DNA from: Bacteroidales bacterium
GTDB taxonomy: Bacteria > Bacteroidota > Bacteroidia > Bacteroidales > Muribaculaceae
Direction of reading: 5' to 3'
Length of the DNA stretch: 61,234 nucleotides
Assembly (NCBI GenBank): GCA_014800845.1
Contig: JAAVFJ010000028.1
Span: 1 to 61,234 of the forward strand
The notes under the pieces were generated by a model, which was given only the letters and a program-made list of their open reading frames with translations, made no database searches and was not told the origin of the DNA. The position numbers and the translations under genes were made by a program. Shown piece by piece: positions 52,079 to 61,132 of this stretch (its first letter is position 1; each line of letters opens with the position of its first letter).

Positions 52079-53632
52079 ATGCAAAAAAATACACTTAAAG
52101 CACTGCGCTACATAGCGTTGATGTTACTCCCCATGTTCGCTCTCGCTGCCTGCAACGAGAAGACTGAGGATAAGGATGCCGATACATATTACACTCTCCC
52201 CACCGATGTGGCCATCACCGGCTATTCGCTGAACGCTAACACGAAGGTGCTCAAGGGTCTCGACTCCGTCTATTTCTCCATAGACCTGGATAAGGCTGTG
52301 GTCTTCAATGCCGACTCGCTTCCAAAGGGTACGGATGTGACCAAAATCGTGCCGAAGATAAGCTATTCTTCCTACATCTCCTCAGCCGTGATTGAAATGA
52401 CCGGCGGCAAGGTGCGCACCGGCAGCGTGGACTACAAAAAGCAGCCCGGCGACTCCATTGACTTCTCCGGCCGAGTGACCATAACGCTGACCTCTACTTC
52501 CGGCAACTCGCGTGCTTATGAGCTGAAACTCAATGTACACCAGACCGAGCCCGACTCCCTGAGCTGGGGCAAGACCGCCCTCTCCGCGCTCCCTTCACGC
52601 TCTGCTGCTCCGCTGGCGCAGCGCACTGTGCAGAATGGCGACAAGGTGGTGTGTATGCTTCAGGAGGCCGACGGTTCCTACACTGTAGCCGAGACCGATA
52701 ACCCCGCCTCAAATCAGTGGCAGAAGACAGCTGTGAGCCTCCCCTTTACCCCCCGTGTGCGCACCCTCACAGCCTGTGCAGGTTATCTGTATATGCTTGG
52801 CGAAGAGTGGCTTTACGTATCTGCCGACAATGGTAAGAACTGGAATAAAACCAGTGGCGGTTACTATAATATAGTTGGCGCTTACGATTCATCTCTGTTG
52901 GTTATAGATTACGGTACACCTTCCGGCTTGTACATGGTTAGATTTGATGTGCAGCCTGATGGCTCTTTGAAATATGTGGACTCTGATTATATAGGAGAGG
53001 AGCTGGCTGACTTCCCTGTCGAAGACTTCACTAACCTCTATTGCTATCAGTCAAAATGGATGCAGTCACCCCTGGCTGTGCTTGCCGGCGGCGTTACGCA
53101 GGATGGCAAAGTGAGCGACAAGGTGTGGGGCTACGACGGCAACTCCTGGGTAGTGCTCTCAAGCGGTCAGCTCCCCGCGCTGCGCGGCGCCACTCTCATC
53201 CCTTACTATTCGTATCTTAAGCCCTCGGGCGTGTGGATGTATAACGAATACTCCACGCTCCTGCTGGCCGGCGGCATGGACAGCGAGGGTAAGCTCAACA
53301 AGGACCTCTACCTCTCCTATAATAATGGCGTAGGCTTCTCCAAGGGCTCGGAGCTGATGCAGCTCCCCTCCTTTATCCCCGGCATGTGGGACATGGACAA
53401 TGTAGTCTCCTCCGTAAGCATGCAGCAGTCAGTGCTGCCGCAGGGGTGGACCCAGATGCCCGATGCAGAGCTTAAGCCCTGGTTCAGAGTTCAGACCACG
53501 CTCGACGGCACCACAGTGAAGTGGGAGTGCCCCTACATCTACCTATTCGGTGGCCGCGATGCCGATGGCAAGCTCTATGACACCGTGTGGCGCGGTGTAA
53601 TCAATCGTCTCACCTTCTCTCCGATTATATGA
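52079..53632 (+). CDS. DUF6242-type lipoprotein
   Basis: The 517-residue protein has a lipoprotein signal with LAAC near residue 25. It is predicted to have an N-terminal beta sandwich (about residues 40-160) and a beta-propeller-like region with kelch-like segments (VLAGGVTQDGKVSDKVWGYDGNSWVVL, LLLAGGMDSEGKLNKDLYLSYNNG, IYLFGGRDADGKLYDTVWRGVINR). In other Bacteroidales a similar DUF6242 gene precedes the PorG-like, uppS and bamA genes. The function is unknown; an envelope role is inferred. Its stop overlaps the next start by two bases. Confidence 0.75.
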   Translation: MQKNTLKALRYIALMLLPMFALAACNEKTEDKDADTYYTLPTDVAITGYSLNANTKVLKGLDSVYFSIDLDKAVVFNADSLPKGTDVTKIVPKISYSSYISSAVIEMTGGKVRTGSVDYKKQPGDSIDFSGRVTITLTSTSGNSRAYELKLNVHQTEPDSLSWGKTALSALPSRSAAPLAQRTVQNGDKVVCMLQEADGSYTVAETDNPASNQWQKTAVSLPFTPRVRTLTACAGYLYMLGEEWLYVSADNGKNWNKTSGGYYNIVGAYDSSLLVIDYGTPSGLYMVRFDVQPDGSLKYVDSDYIGEELADFPVEDFTNLYCYQSKWMQSPLAVLAGGVTQDGKVSDKVWGYDGNSWVVLSSGQLPALRGATLIPYYSYLKPSGVWMYNEYSTLLLAGGMDSEGKLNKDLYLSYNNGVGFSKGSELMQLPSFIPGMWDMDNVVSSVSMQQSVLPQGWTQMPDAELKPWFRVQTTLDGTTVKWECPYIYLFGGRDADGKLYDTVWRGVINRLTFSPII

Positions 53633-54324
53633 AGCAGACACTGCGAAATATCCTGATAGCCTGTGTCGTCGCAATAGCGGCGGCATTGCCAGTGAGCGTG
53701 CAGGCGCAGGAGGATTTCCGCTTCGAAGTGGGTGGCGGCCTGGGTATGACCGGCTATCTCGGCGATGCCAACACCACCAATCTCTGGGGGCATCCCGGAT
53801 GGGACATAACGGCCCTGATGCGCTATCTGCCCAACAACCGATTCGCCTTTAAGACCAACCTGTATGTGGGCTCCGTCTCCGGCAATTCCGCCGATATGGA
53901 GAATGTGTTTCCCGACATGCAGACCTATAAATTCCGCACCACCTTCTATGAGATAGGTGAGCTCGTGGAATTCAACTTCTTTAAGTACGGCATGGGGGAG
54001 TCTTACCGCAAGCTGAAGCGCTGGAGCCCCTACATCACCGCCGGCCTGAGTCTGCTGGTGTGGAGCAACGACGGTCGCGGCAGCGCCACAGTGGCCATAC
54101 CGCTTGGCGCCGGCGTGAAGTTTAAGCTCAACCGCCGCGTGAATCTCGGCATGGAGTTTCTCATGAAAAAGACACTCTCCGACCGCGTTGACGGCAAGGA
54201 GCTCTCCGACCCCTACGGCATCAAGCATGCCTTCATGAAGAATACCGATTGGATTTCAACCCTCTCGTTTACCATAAGCTACGAATTTTCAGAGCGCTGC
54301 CGCGCCTGCAACTATAAAGAATGA
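53629..54324 (+). CDS. DUF6089 outer-membrane beta-barrel protein, PorG-like
   Basis: The 231-residue protein has a signal peptide (MKQTLRNILIACVVAIAAALPVSVQAQ) and a small beta barrel starting FEVGGGLGMTGYLGDANTTNLWG. It fits DUF6089, to which PorG, a type IX secretion component in Porphyromonas gingivalis, belongs; the place before uppS and bamA also matches the P. gingivalis order. The open frame starts earlier at 53587 but the ATG at 53629, overlapping the previous stop, precedes the signal peptide. A different DUF6089 paralogue is possible. Confidence 0.78.
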   Translation: MKQTLRNILIACVVAIAAALPVSVQAQEDFRFEVGGGLGMTGYLGDANTTNLWGHPGWDITALMRYLPNNRFAFKTNLYVGSVSGNSADMENVFPDMQTYKFRTTFYEIGELVEFNFFKYGMGESYRKLKRWSPYITAGLSLLVWSNDGRGSATVAIPLGAGVKFKLNRRVNLGMEFLMKKTLSDRVDGKELSDPYGIKHAFMKNTDWISTLSFTISYEFSERCRACNYKE

Positions 54325-55124
54325 ATATGAACCTCCAGGCCCCCGGAATGAGTGAATTGCAAGACCGCATCGACAAGCTTGACCTGAGCAGGCTGCCCCG
54401 CCATGTAGCTATGATTATGGATGGCAACGGTCGCTGGGCTAATGCCAAGGGGCTGGATCGCTCCGTGGGTCATTACGAGGGTGTGAAGAGTGTGCGCCGC
54501 GCAACAGAGCTCTCCTCAGACCTCGGCATAGACTATCTCACGCTCTACGCCTTTTCCACCGAAAACTGGAATCGCCCGCAGAAGGAGGTTGATATTCTCA
54601 TGCACCTGATAGGCATGGCCATAGAGCAGGAAACACCTGACCTGGTGAAGAATAACGTGCATCTGCGCCTCATAGGCGACATAGAGCGTATGCCCAAGGA
54701 GGCTTGGGATCGCCTGCATGCCTGCGAGCTCGCCACGGCTCATTGCGACGGCCTGACTCTCACACTCGCCCTCTCTTACTCCGGACGCCGCGAACTCACC
54801 CGTGTCGCCCGGTTAATAGCCGAAGAGGTGGCTGCCGGCAAGCTCAACCCCGCCGACATCACTGAGCAGACGCTGGCCGCGCATCTGTTTACCCACGACA
54901 TGCCGGACCCCGACCTGCTGATTCGCACCGGCGGCGAGGAGCGTATCTCTAACTATCTGCTCTGGCAGACGGCCTACTCGGAGCTCTACTTCACTCCGGT
55001 GCTCTGGCCCGATTTCGAGAAGGCTGCATATCTCGACGCCTTAATAGACTATCAACGCCGCGAACGCCGCTTCGGCAAAACCGGCGCTCAGATAAAAGAA
55101 ACGCTAAACACCACCGAATCCTGA
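54321..55124 (+). CDS. uppS: Isoprenyl (undecaprenyl) diphosphate synthase
   Basis: The 267-residue cis-prenyltransferase makes the C55 carrier lipid of peptidoglycan and surface glycans. It has HVAMIMDGNGRWANAKG with the catalytic aspartate, TLYAFSTENWNRPQKEVDILM and DLLIRTGGEERISNYLLWQTAYSELYF. The start overlaps the PorG-like gene's stop by four bases. Confidence 0.95.
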   Translation: MNMNLQAPGMSELQDRIDKLDLSRLPRHVAMIMDGNGRWANAKGLDRSVGHYEGVKSVRRATELSSDLGIDYLTLYAFSTENWNRPQKEVDILMHLIGMAIEQETPDLVKNNVHLRLIGDIERMPKEAWDRLHACELATAHCDGLTLTLALSYSGRRELTRVARLIAEEVAAGKLNPADITEQTLAAHLFTHDMPDPDLLIRTGGEERISNYLLWQTAYSELYFTPVLWPDFEKAAYLDALIDYQRRERRFGKTGAQIKETLNTTES

Positions 55125-55172
55125 TATCCTCCTCTCTCTATTGATTTCAACTAATTGACCTCAACTCCAAAT

Positions 55173-57812
55173 ATGAACTTCTCACTAAAGATACTCCTCA
55201 CACTCACTCTGCTCGTAACCGCATTTACGGGTCGTGCTCTCGACATAGATCCGGCACAGGACACGATTCACAATCCCAATGTGGTCTACACTCTGATGCC
55301 TAAGACCTATGAGATTGCAGGCATCAAGGTGAGCGGCCTCCCCTCCGGGTCCGATGACTACTACGTGATAGGTTACACCGGCCTCGCCATAGGTGACAAG
55401 GTGGAGGTGCCGGGCACCGCTATCACCAACGCCGTGAAGCGTCTGTATCGCCAGGGCCTCTACTCCAGCGTGCAGATTAAGGCAGAGAAGATTGTGGGCG
55501 ACAAGGTGTGGCTCGAGATTTTCCTGCGTCAGCAGCCCCGCCTCTCCACTCTGGAATTCCGCGGAGTGAAGGGTGGCGAAATCAAGGACCTGAAGGAGCG
55601 CCTGAACATGCCCGACGGCTATCAGCTTACCCCCAACGGCATAGCTCGTGCAAAACAGATTGTAGAGAAGTATTTTGCTGCCAAGGGCTTCAAGAATGCC
55701 AAGGTCAATGTGATTCAGCAGCCCGACCTCAGCAAGGAGAATCAGGTGATATTGATTTTCGATGTCAACCGCTCCAACAAGGTGAAAGTTCATAAAATCT
55801 ATGTGGAAGGCAACGAGGTGCTTTCTGACGCTGCTGTGAAACGCGCCATGAAGAAGACCAATGAGAACGGCAATATTCTCAATCTCTTCAAGCAGAAGAA
55901 ATTTGTGGAGCAGGATTATGCCGACGACCGTCAGCGCATCATCCAGCGATATAATGAGCTCGGTTATCGCGACGCCCGCATCGTGTCGGACACCGTGGTG
56001 CAATACTCCGATGACCGCGTGGATGTGCATATTAAAGTGGACGAGGGTCAGCGCTACTACATCTCCGACATCTCTTGGGTGGGCAATACCGTTTACCCCA
56101 CCGAGGTGCTCCAGGAGCTGCTCGGCATCTACCCCGGCGAAGTCTACAACCAGAAGCGCCTCATCAAGCGCACCCAGGAGGATGACGACGCTGTGGCCAA
56201 CCTCTATATGGACAACGGCTACCTCTTCTTCCAGCTCGTGCCCATCGAGGAAAACATTCACGGCGACTCCATAGCGCTCCAGATGCGTGTGCTCGAGGGT
56301 CCGCAGGCGCGTATCAACAACGTAATCATCAACGGCAACGACCGCCTCTACGAAAAGGTAATCCGCCGCGAGCTGCGTGTGCGCCCCGGCGAGCTCTTTA
56401 ATAAGACCGACCTCATCCGCTCCGCCCGCGAAATAGCTCAGAGCGGCCACTTCAACCCCGAAAGTATCAATCCGGTGCCCCGCCCCAATGAGGAGGACGG
56501 CACGGTTGACATAGTCTTCGACCTCGAATCGAAGGCCAATGACCAGATCGAGTTCTCGGCCGGCTGGGGCCAGACCGGTATCACCGGTAAGCTCGCGCTG
56601 AAGTTCACCAACTTCTCCATCAAGAATCTGTTCCACCCCTCGACCTATCGCGGACTCATTCCGCAGGGTGAGGGCCAGACATTCACCATCTCCGCTCAGA
56701 CCAACGCGAAGTATTATCAGAGCTACTCGGTGTCATTCCTCGACCCCTGGTTCGGCGGCAAGCGTCCCAACGCTCTTAGCGTCAGCGCCTACTACTCCCG
56801 TCAGACCGGCATCAACGGCTCCTACTATAACGACAACTGGGCCAACACGCTCACCAACTCCATGTGGGGTGTGAATTACGGCTACGGGTCCGACATATAC
56901 AATTACTCCTATCAGAACGCCTACGACCCCAACAAGATTCTGCAGATGGCAGCAATCTCCGTAGGCTTCGGTAAGCGTCTCTCCTGGCCTGACGACTACT
57001 TCACCTTCAATGCCGACCTCATGTATCAGTGGTATTACCTCAAGAACTGGGACTACCTCTACTACATGAACAACGGTACCTCTAACTCCCTGACTCTCGG
57101 CCTAACTCTCTCCCGCTCATCTATTGACAATCCCCTCTACACCCGCCGCGGTTCCACCTTCACTCTCGGTCTGCAGATCACTCCCCCCTGGAGCCTCTTC
57201 CGCAACAAAAACTGGGGCCAGCTCTATGAGGAGGCCACTACCCAGAATTCTACGGCTGCCAAGAAGGAGATGTATCGCTGGATTGAGTACTGGAAGCTTA
57301 AATTCAAGGCCCGCACTTACACCCCGCTCACTGACCCCGACGGACAGTGGACTCTGGTGCTCATGACTCGTGCCGACTTCGCCCTGCTCGGTTCCTACAA
57401 TAAGTATCTGCGCACCCCGTTCGAGACATTCTATGTGGGTGGCGACGGCATGACCGGTGGCTACACCTATGCTCAGGAGACTGTGGGCTTACGCGGTTAC
57501 GAGAATGGTCAGTTCACCCCCTGGGGTAAGGAGGGCTACGCCTATGGCCGCTTCACCTTCGAGCTCCACTTCCCGCTCATGCTTCAGCCCTCGACCACTA
57601 TCTACGCCATTGCCTTCGCCGAAGCCGGCAACGCATGGACCTCGGTCAAGGAGTTTGCACCTTTTGACCTCAAGCGCTCAGCCGGCGCCGGTCTGCGCAT
57701 CTATCTCCCCATGGTGGGCTACCTCGGCATTGACTGGGCTTATGGTTTCGATTACGTCTACGGCCAGAAGGGCGGCAGCCACTTCCACTTCATTCTCGGT
57801 CAGGAATTCTGA
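55173..57812 (+). CDS. bamA: Outer-membrane protein assembly factor BamA
   Basis: The 879-residue protein has a signal peptide (MNFSLKILLTLTLLVTAFTGRALD), about five POTRA repeats (for example RIIQRYNELGYRDARIVSDTVVQ and RINNVIINGNDRLYEKVIRRELRVRPGELFN) and a C-terminal Omp85 barrel with FETFYVGGDGMTGGYTYAQETVGLRGY and the end GGSHFHFILGQEF. It inserts beta-barrel proteins into the outer membrane. The open frame begins at a TTG at 55155, but the ATG at 55173 starts the signal peptide. Confidence 0.95.
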   Translation: MNFSLKILLTLTLLVTAFTGRALDIDPAQDTIHNPNVVYTLMPKTYEIAGIKVSGLPSGSDDYYVIGYTGLAIGDKVEVPGTAITNAVKRLYRQGLYSSVQIKAEKIVGDKVWLEIFLRQQPRLSTLEFRGVKGGEIKDLKERLNMPDGYQLTPNGIARAKQIVEKYFAAKGFKNAKVNVIQQPDLSKENQVILIFDVNRSNKVKVHKIYVEGNEVLSDAAVKRAMKKTNENGNILNLFKQKKFVEQDYADDRQRIIQRYNELGYRDARIVSDTVVQYSDDRVDVHIKVDEGQRYYISDISWVGNTVYPTEVLQELLGIYPGEVYNQKRLIKRTQEDDDAVANLYMDNGYLFFQLVPIEENIHGDSIALQMRVLEGPQARINNVIINGNDRLYEKVIRRELRVRPGELFNKTDLIRSAREIAQSGHFNPESINPVPRPNEEDGTVDIVFDLESKANDQIEFSAGWGQTGITGKLALKFTNFSIKNLFHPSTYRGLIPQGEGQTFTISAQTNAKYYQSYSVSFLDPWFGGKRPNALSVSAYYSRQTGINGSYYNDNWANTLTNSMWGVNYGYGSDIYNYSYQNAYDPNKILQMAAISVGFGKRLSWPDDYFTFNADLMYQWYYLKNWDYLYYMNNGTSNSLTLGLTLSRSSIDNPLYTRRGSTFTLGLQITPPWSLFRNKNWGQLYEEATTQNSTAAKKEMYRWIEYWKLKFKARTYTPLTDPDGQWTLVLMTRADFALLGSYNKYLRTPFETFYVGGDGMTGGYTYAQETVGLRGYENGQFTPWGKEGYAYGRFTFELHFPLMLQPSTTIYAIAFAEAGNAWTSVKEFAPFDLKRSAGAGLRIYLPMVGYLGIDWAYGFDYVYGQKGGSHFHFILGQEF

Positions 57813-57903
57813 TGAAACAGGCAGAGTGACCGGCAGTGATTAAACTATGTGTCCCGAATGATTGTCTAAACTTACGGACTAAAACCTAAAAAACTATTGC
57901 ACT

Positions 57904-58419
57904 ATGAAGAAAATACTCTTAACCCTCATCATCGCGCTCGCAGGCGTGGCTGCAGCGCAGGCTCAGAAATTTGCGCTTGTTGACATGGATTATATCCTGC
58001 GCAATGTGCCCGCTTATGAGATGGCCAACGAGCAGCTGCAGCAGATTTCGCTGCGTTGGGAAAAGGAAATTTCCGAGCTCAGCAAAGAGGCTGAGACTAT
58101 GTATAAGAATTACCAGAGCGAACGTGTCTTCCTCACCGACGACCAGAAAAAGCGCCGCGAGGAGGAAATCGTAGCTAAAGAAAAAGAGGTGACCGACCTG
58201 AAGTACAAATATTTCGGTCCCGAGGGTGAACTCTTCAAGCGTCGTCAGTCGCTGATGAAACCCATCCAGGAAGAGGTATATGCCGCCATCAAGAAGGTGT
58301 CGGAGGAGAAGGGCTATCAGGTCATTTTCGACCGCGCCAGCTCCCAGAGCATAGTCTTCGCCAGCCCCCGCATTGATGTGAGCAACGAGGTGCTCGCCAA
58401 GCTCGGCTACTCCAAGTAA
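57904..58419 (+). CDS. OmpH/Skp-like periplasmic chaperone (first copy)
   Basis: The 171-residue protein has a signal peptide (MKKILLTLIIALAGVAAAQAQ) and a charged coiled coil with FALVDMDYILRNVPAYEMANEQLQQ at the start and GYQVIFDRASSQSIVFASP at the end. It fits OmpH/Skp, a jellyfish-shaped trimeric chaperone for outer-membrane proteins. It follows bamA, as in many bacteria. Confidence 0.88.
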   Translation: MKKILLTLIIALAGVAAAQAQKFALVDMDYILRNVPAYEMANEQLQQISLRWEKEISELSKEAETMYKNYQSERVFLTDDQKKRREEEIVAKEKEVTDLKYKYFGPEGELFKRRQSLMKPIQEEVYAAIKKVSEEKGYQVIFDRASSQSIVFASPRIDVSNEVLAKLGYSK

Positions 58420-58490
58420 TTCCCCTGCCGGAATTTTTCCTCTCCTCATTCTATAAATCCGCAAATAATCAATTATAACAATACAAAGAA

Positions 58491-58991
58491 ATGTTCAAGA
58501 AATTATTAGTGGCTTTCGCCATGGTGCTCCCCCTGCTTGCGGGCGCACAGACTGTGAAGATCGGACTCGTTGACACTCAGGCTATAATCCAGGACCTGCC
58601 GGCTTTCAAGACTGCTCAGACTTCTATCGAGGCGCAGGGCAAGAAGTTAGACGATGAGTATCAGAAGATTCTCAAGGAAGCACAGACTAAAATGGAAGAG
58701 TTCCAAAATCTTCCTGCCGACACCCCCGACATGGTGAAGCAGACCCGCGCCAATGAGCTGCAGAACTATGACCAGAAGCTTACAGAATTCCAGCAGATGG
58801 CTCAGCAGACTCTCCAGAAGGCTCAGAGCGAGGCTCTCGCCCCCATCTATCAGACAGTGCAGAACGCTATCCAGAGCATCGGTAAGGAGGGTAGCTACAC
58901 CATCATTCAGGACAAGGGCGCTGTGCTCTATTTCGGTGCACCTGCCGAAGACATCACCGCTCAGGTCAAGGCTCGCCTCGGTGTGAAGTAA
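58491..58991 (+). CDS. OmpH/Skp-like periplasmic chaperone (second copy)
   Basis: The 166-residue protein has a signal peptide (MFKKLLVAFAMVLPLLAGAQ) and the same pattern: VKIGLVDTQAIIQDLPAFKTAQTSIEAQGKKLDDEYQK, a Gln/Lys-rich coiled coil and SYTIIQDKGAVLYFGAPAEDIT. It is a diverged tandem paralogue of the first copy (71 bp apart). The pair may recognise different clients. Confidence 0.88.
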   Translation: MFKKLLVAFAMVLPLLAGAQTVKIGLVDTQAIIQDLPAFKTAQTSIEAQGKKLDDEYQKILKEAQTKMEEFQNLPADTPDMVKQTRANELQNYDQKLTEFQQMAQQTLQKAQSEALAPIYQTVQNAIQSIGKEGSYTIIQDKGAVLYFGAPAEDITAQVKARLGVK

Positions 58992-59034
58992 TAAGAGCTT
59001 AGTCAATACGTTTAAGCTGCAAACACAGAAAATC

Positions 59035-59856
59035 ATGTCGCCAATCGGAGTTTTTGACTCGGGCTACGGCGGCCTAACAATACTCAGGGAGCTGCGTAAG
59101 CAACTTCCTGAGTATGATTATATCTACTTAGGCGACAATGCCCGCGCCCCTTACGGCACCCGCTCCTTCCCCGTGGTGCTCGACTTCACGCGTCAGGCCG
59201 TGGAGGCCCTGTTTGACCGCGGCTGTCCGCTCGTGATTCTCGCCTGCAACACCGCCTCGGCCAAGGCTCTGCGTTCCATACAGCAGCTGGAGCTCCCCTT
59301 CAGCGATGACCCCACACGCAGGGTGCTTGGTGTGATCAGACCCACTGTCGAGGTGCTGCCCTCAGTCAGCCGCTCCGGCCATATCGGCGTGCTTGCCACC
59401 CCCGGCACCGTAGCCTCCCACTCCTACTTCATGGAGATGGAAAAGATAGCCCCGGCCATGAAGGTGACCGAAGTGGCCGCCCCCATGTGGGTGCCACTCG
59501 TGGAGAACAGAGAAAGCGACGGCCCAGGTGCCGATTATTTCGTGAAGAAGTATCTGGACCGGCTGATGAAGCTCGATTCCGCCATAGACACCATCGTGCT
59601 CGGGTGCACCCATTATCCACTCCTCATCGACAAGATTCGCAAATATGCCCCGACCGGATGCCGCATCCTCGCGCAGGGTGACCTCGTAAGCCGCAGTCTC
59701 GCGGATTATCTGCGCCGCCATCCGGAAATGGACAATCGCCTCTCTAAAGGGGGAAGCTGCAGGTTCTATTCCACTGAGAGCTCCGAGAAATTCGACCCGT
59801 TGGCTGCAATCTTTATGGGGCATGACGTAGACTCCCAACATATAGATCTTAAATAA
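59035..59856 (+). CDS. murI: Glutamate racemase
   Basis: The 273-residue protein makes D-glutamate for peptidoglycan. It has IGVFDSGYGGLTILRELRKQLP, the two catalytic cysteines in LACNTASAKAL and VLGCTHYPLL, and GVIRPTVEV. It closes the envelope cluster started at 52 kb and matches the order found in related genera. Confidence 0.93.
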   Translation: MSPIGVFDSGYGGLTILRELRKQLPEYDYIYLGDNARAPYGTRSFPVVLDFTRQAVEALFDRGCPLVILACNTASAKALRSIQQLELPFSDDPTRRVLGVIRPTVEVLPSVSRSGHIGVLATPGTVASHSYFMEMEKIAPAMKVTEVAAPMWVPLVENRESDGPGADYFVKKYLDRLMKLDSAIDTIVLGCTHYPLLIDKIRKYAPTGCRILAQGDLVSRSLADYLRRHPEMDNRLSKGGSCRFYSTESSEKFDPLAAIFMGHDVDSQHIDLK

Positions 59857-59862
59857 ATATCA

Positions 59863-60660
59863 ATGAAAAAAATACTTTATTACCCTCTGCTCGTTTGCGC
59901 TCTCGCAGCCGGGTTCTCATCCTGCTCAAAGGAGGATGACGAGGTAACTGTCGTAGCCAACATGGGGCAGACACAGCTCTCATATTCCGCCGACGGCGTC
60001 TGGACGCAGGTGGCAACCAATCAAAGCTTCATGGTGAACAATCTCCTCTTCAACCACGAGGGGGAAATAGCCGCCTGGGGCCTTACGTGGAAAGGTTTCA
60101 CTCCCGCCCGAGGCAATGCCGATTTCGATGCCTCTACCGTGACTAACTGGACCTCCCACCAGTTTGAGATACCATCGCTCGGAGGCATGTCCGGCATAGG
60201 AACCCCCTACATCGTGGGCTATTGGGATACGCAGGAGAATGAGACCACCCCTGCCGCCGTGCGCTCCTGTCGCGTGTCTTATCGCAAGACGGAAACTTCG
60301 CCGGCGCTCCCCTTCCGTCCGCAGAGCGTGAACGTGGAGCTTACCTATTATGTGCTCGACATAATCCTGCACGGCAATGCTTTCTCACGCGCCTTCATCG
60401 ATGGCGACTGGCTGAAACTCACTGCCCACGGCGTGAAAGCTGACGGCTCAGAAACTGCCACTGATTTCTATCTGGCTGACTATCGTGGTGAAAAACCCGA
60501 GGTGACATTCTCATGGACACCGTTTGACCTCTCCGGTCTTGGCGAAATCAACGAGCTTTACTTCACCATGTCGTCAAGCGACAGCGGCCAGTGGGGCATG
60601 AACACCCCCTCATTCTTCGCGATTGACAGACTTAGTGTCATAGCCGTCTTACCTGACTAA
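59863..60660 (+). CDS. DUF4465 lipoprotein
   Basis: The 265-residue protein has a lipoprotein signal with SSC near residue 21. It matches DUF4465: LLFNHEGEIAAWGLTWKGFTPAR, YIVGYWDTQEN, and the late FDLSGLGEINELYFTMSSSDSGQWGMNTPSFFAIDRL. The family is probably a surface-exposed beta sandwich of unknown role. It starts 6 bp after murI. Confidence 0.82.
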   Translation: MKKILYYPLLVCALAAGFSSCSKEDDEVTVVANMGQTQLSYSADGVWTQVATNQSFMVNNLLFNHEGEIAAWGLTWKGFTPARGNADFDASTVTNWTSHQFEIPSLGGMSGIGTPYIVGYWDTQENETTPAAVRSCRVSYRKTETSPALPFRPQSVNVELTYYVLDIILHGNAFSRAFIDGDWLKLTAHGVKADGSETATDFYLADYRGEKPEVTFSWTPFDLSGLGEINELYFTMSSSDSGQWGMNTPSFFAIDRLSVIAVLPD

Positions 60661-60677
60661 ACTCCCCCCCCGATGCT

Positions 60678-60941
60678 ATGAAACAAGAAGATAATCGCAG
60701 CCCCGAAGAGGTGATAGCTGAGGCCACGCGCCTCATACACGCCCCTGACACCGCACAGGAGCCCCGTGAACAGGCTCTGATAGCCCGTGGTATGGCTTAC
60801 TGGAAATGCGGCGAGAGAGCCAAAGCAATCAATGACTACAACGCCGCCATTCGACTGAACCCCGCCTCCGGGGCCCTCGAGCTTCGCCAGCAAGCCTACT
60901 CCATCCTCGACTTCTACCACCGCGACCTCTACAACCCCTAA
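60678..60941 (+). CDS. Small tetratricopeptide-repeat protein
   Basis: The 87-residue protein lacks a signal peptide and holds about one and a half TPR units: EPREQALIARGMAYWKCGERAKAINDYNAAIRLNPASGALEL. It lies 17 bp after the DUF4465 gene. It is a likely real small gene, with unknown partner. Confidence 0.7.
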   Translation: MKQEDNRSPEEVIAEATRLIHAPDTAQEPREQALIARGMAYWKCGERAKAINDYNAAIRLNPASGALELRQQAYSILDFYHRDLYNP

Positions 60942-60976
60942 CCCGGTCGTAGGTCAATCCCAAGCGCTCCGGGTGT

Positions 60977-61117
60977 GAATCGCGGAGCGATTCGTTTTGG
61001 TTAGCCGGGGGTGAAATCGCGTAGAGATTTCACCCCCGGAAGCTTTGGGTTGTCATGCAATCCCGGAGGGATTGGTGTGGGCCTCCAGTGGTTTTGAAGA
61101 GCATAAAGAAATTAAGG
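60977..61117. repeat. Dispersed hairpin repeat, copy 3
   Basis: The order is the same as copy 2: GAATCGCGGAGCGATTCG, stem CCGGGGGTGAAATC (61005-61018) / GATTTCACCCCCGG (61026-61039), CAATCCCGGAGGGATTGG, CCTCCAGTGG and CATAAAGAAATTAAGG. The spacer between the two hairpins differs, while the stems are conserved. It ends 15 bp before the last open frame. Confidence 0.8.
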
Positions 61118-61132
61118 CTCAGTAGAAAATCA

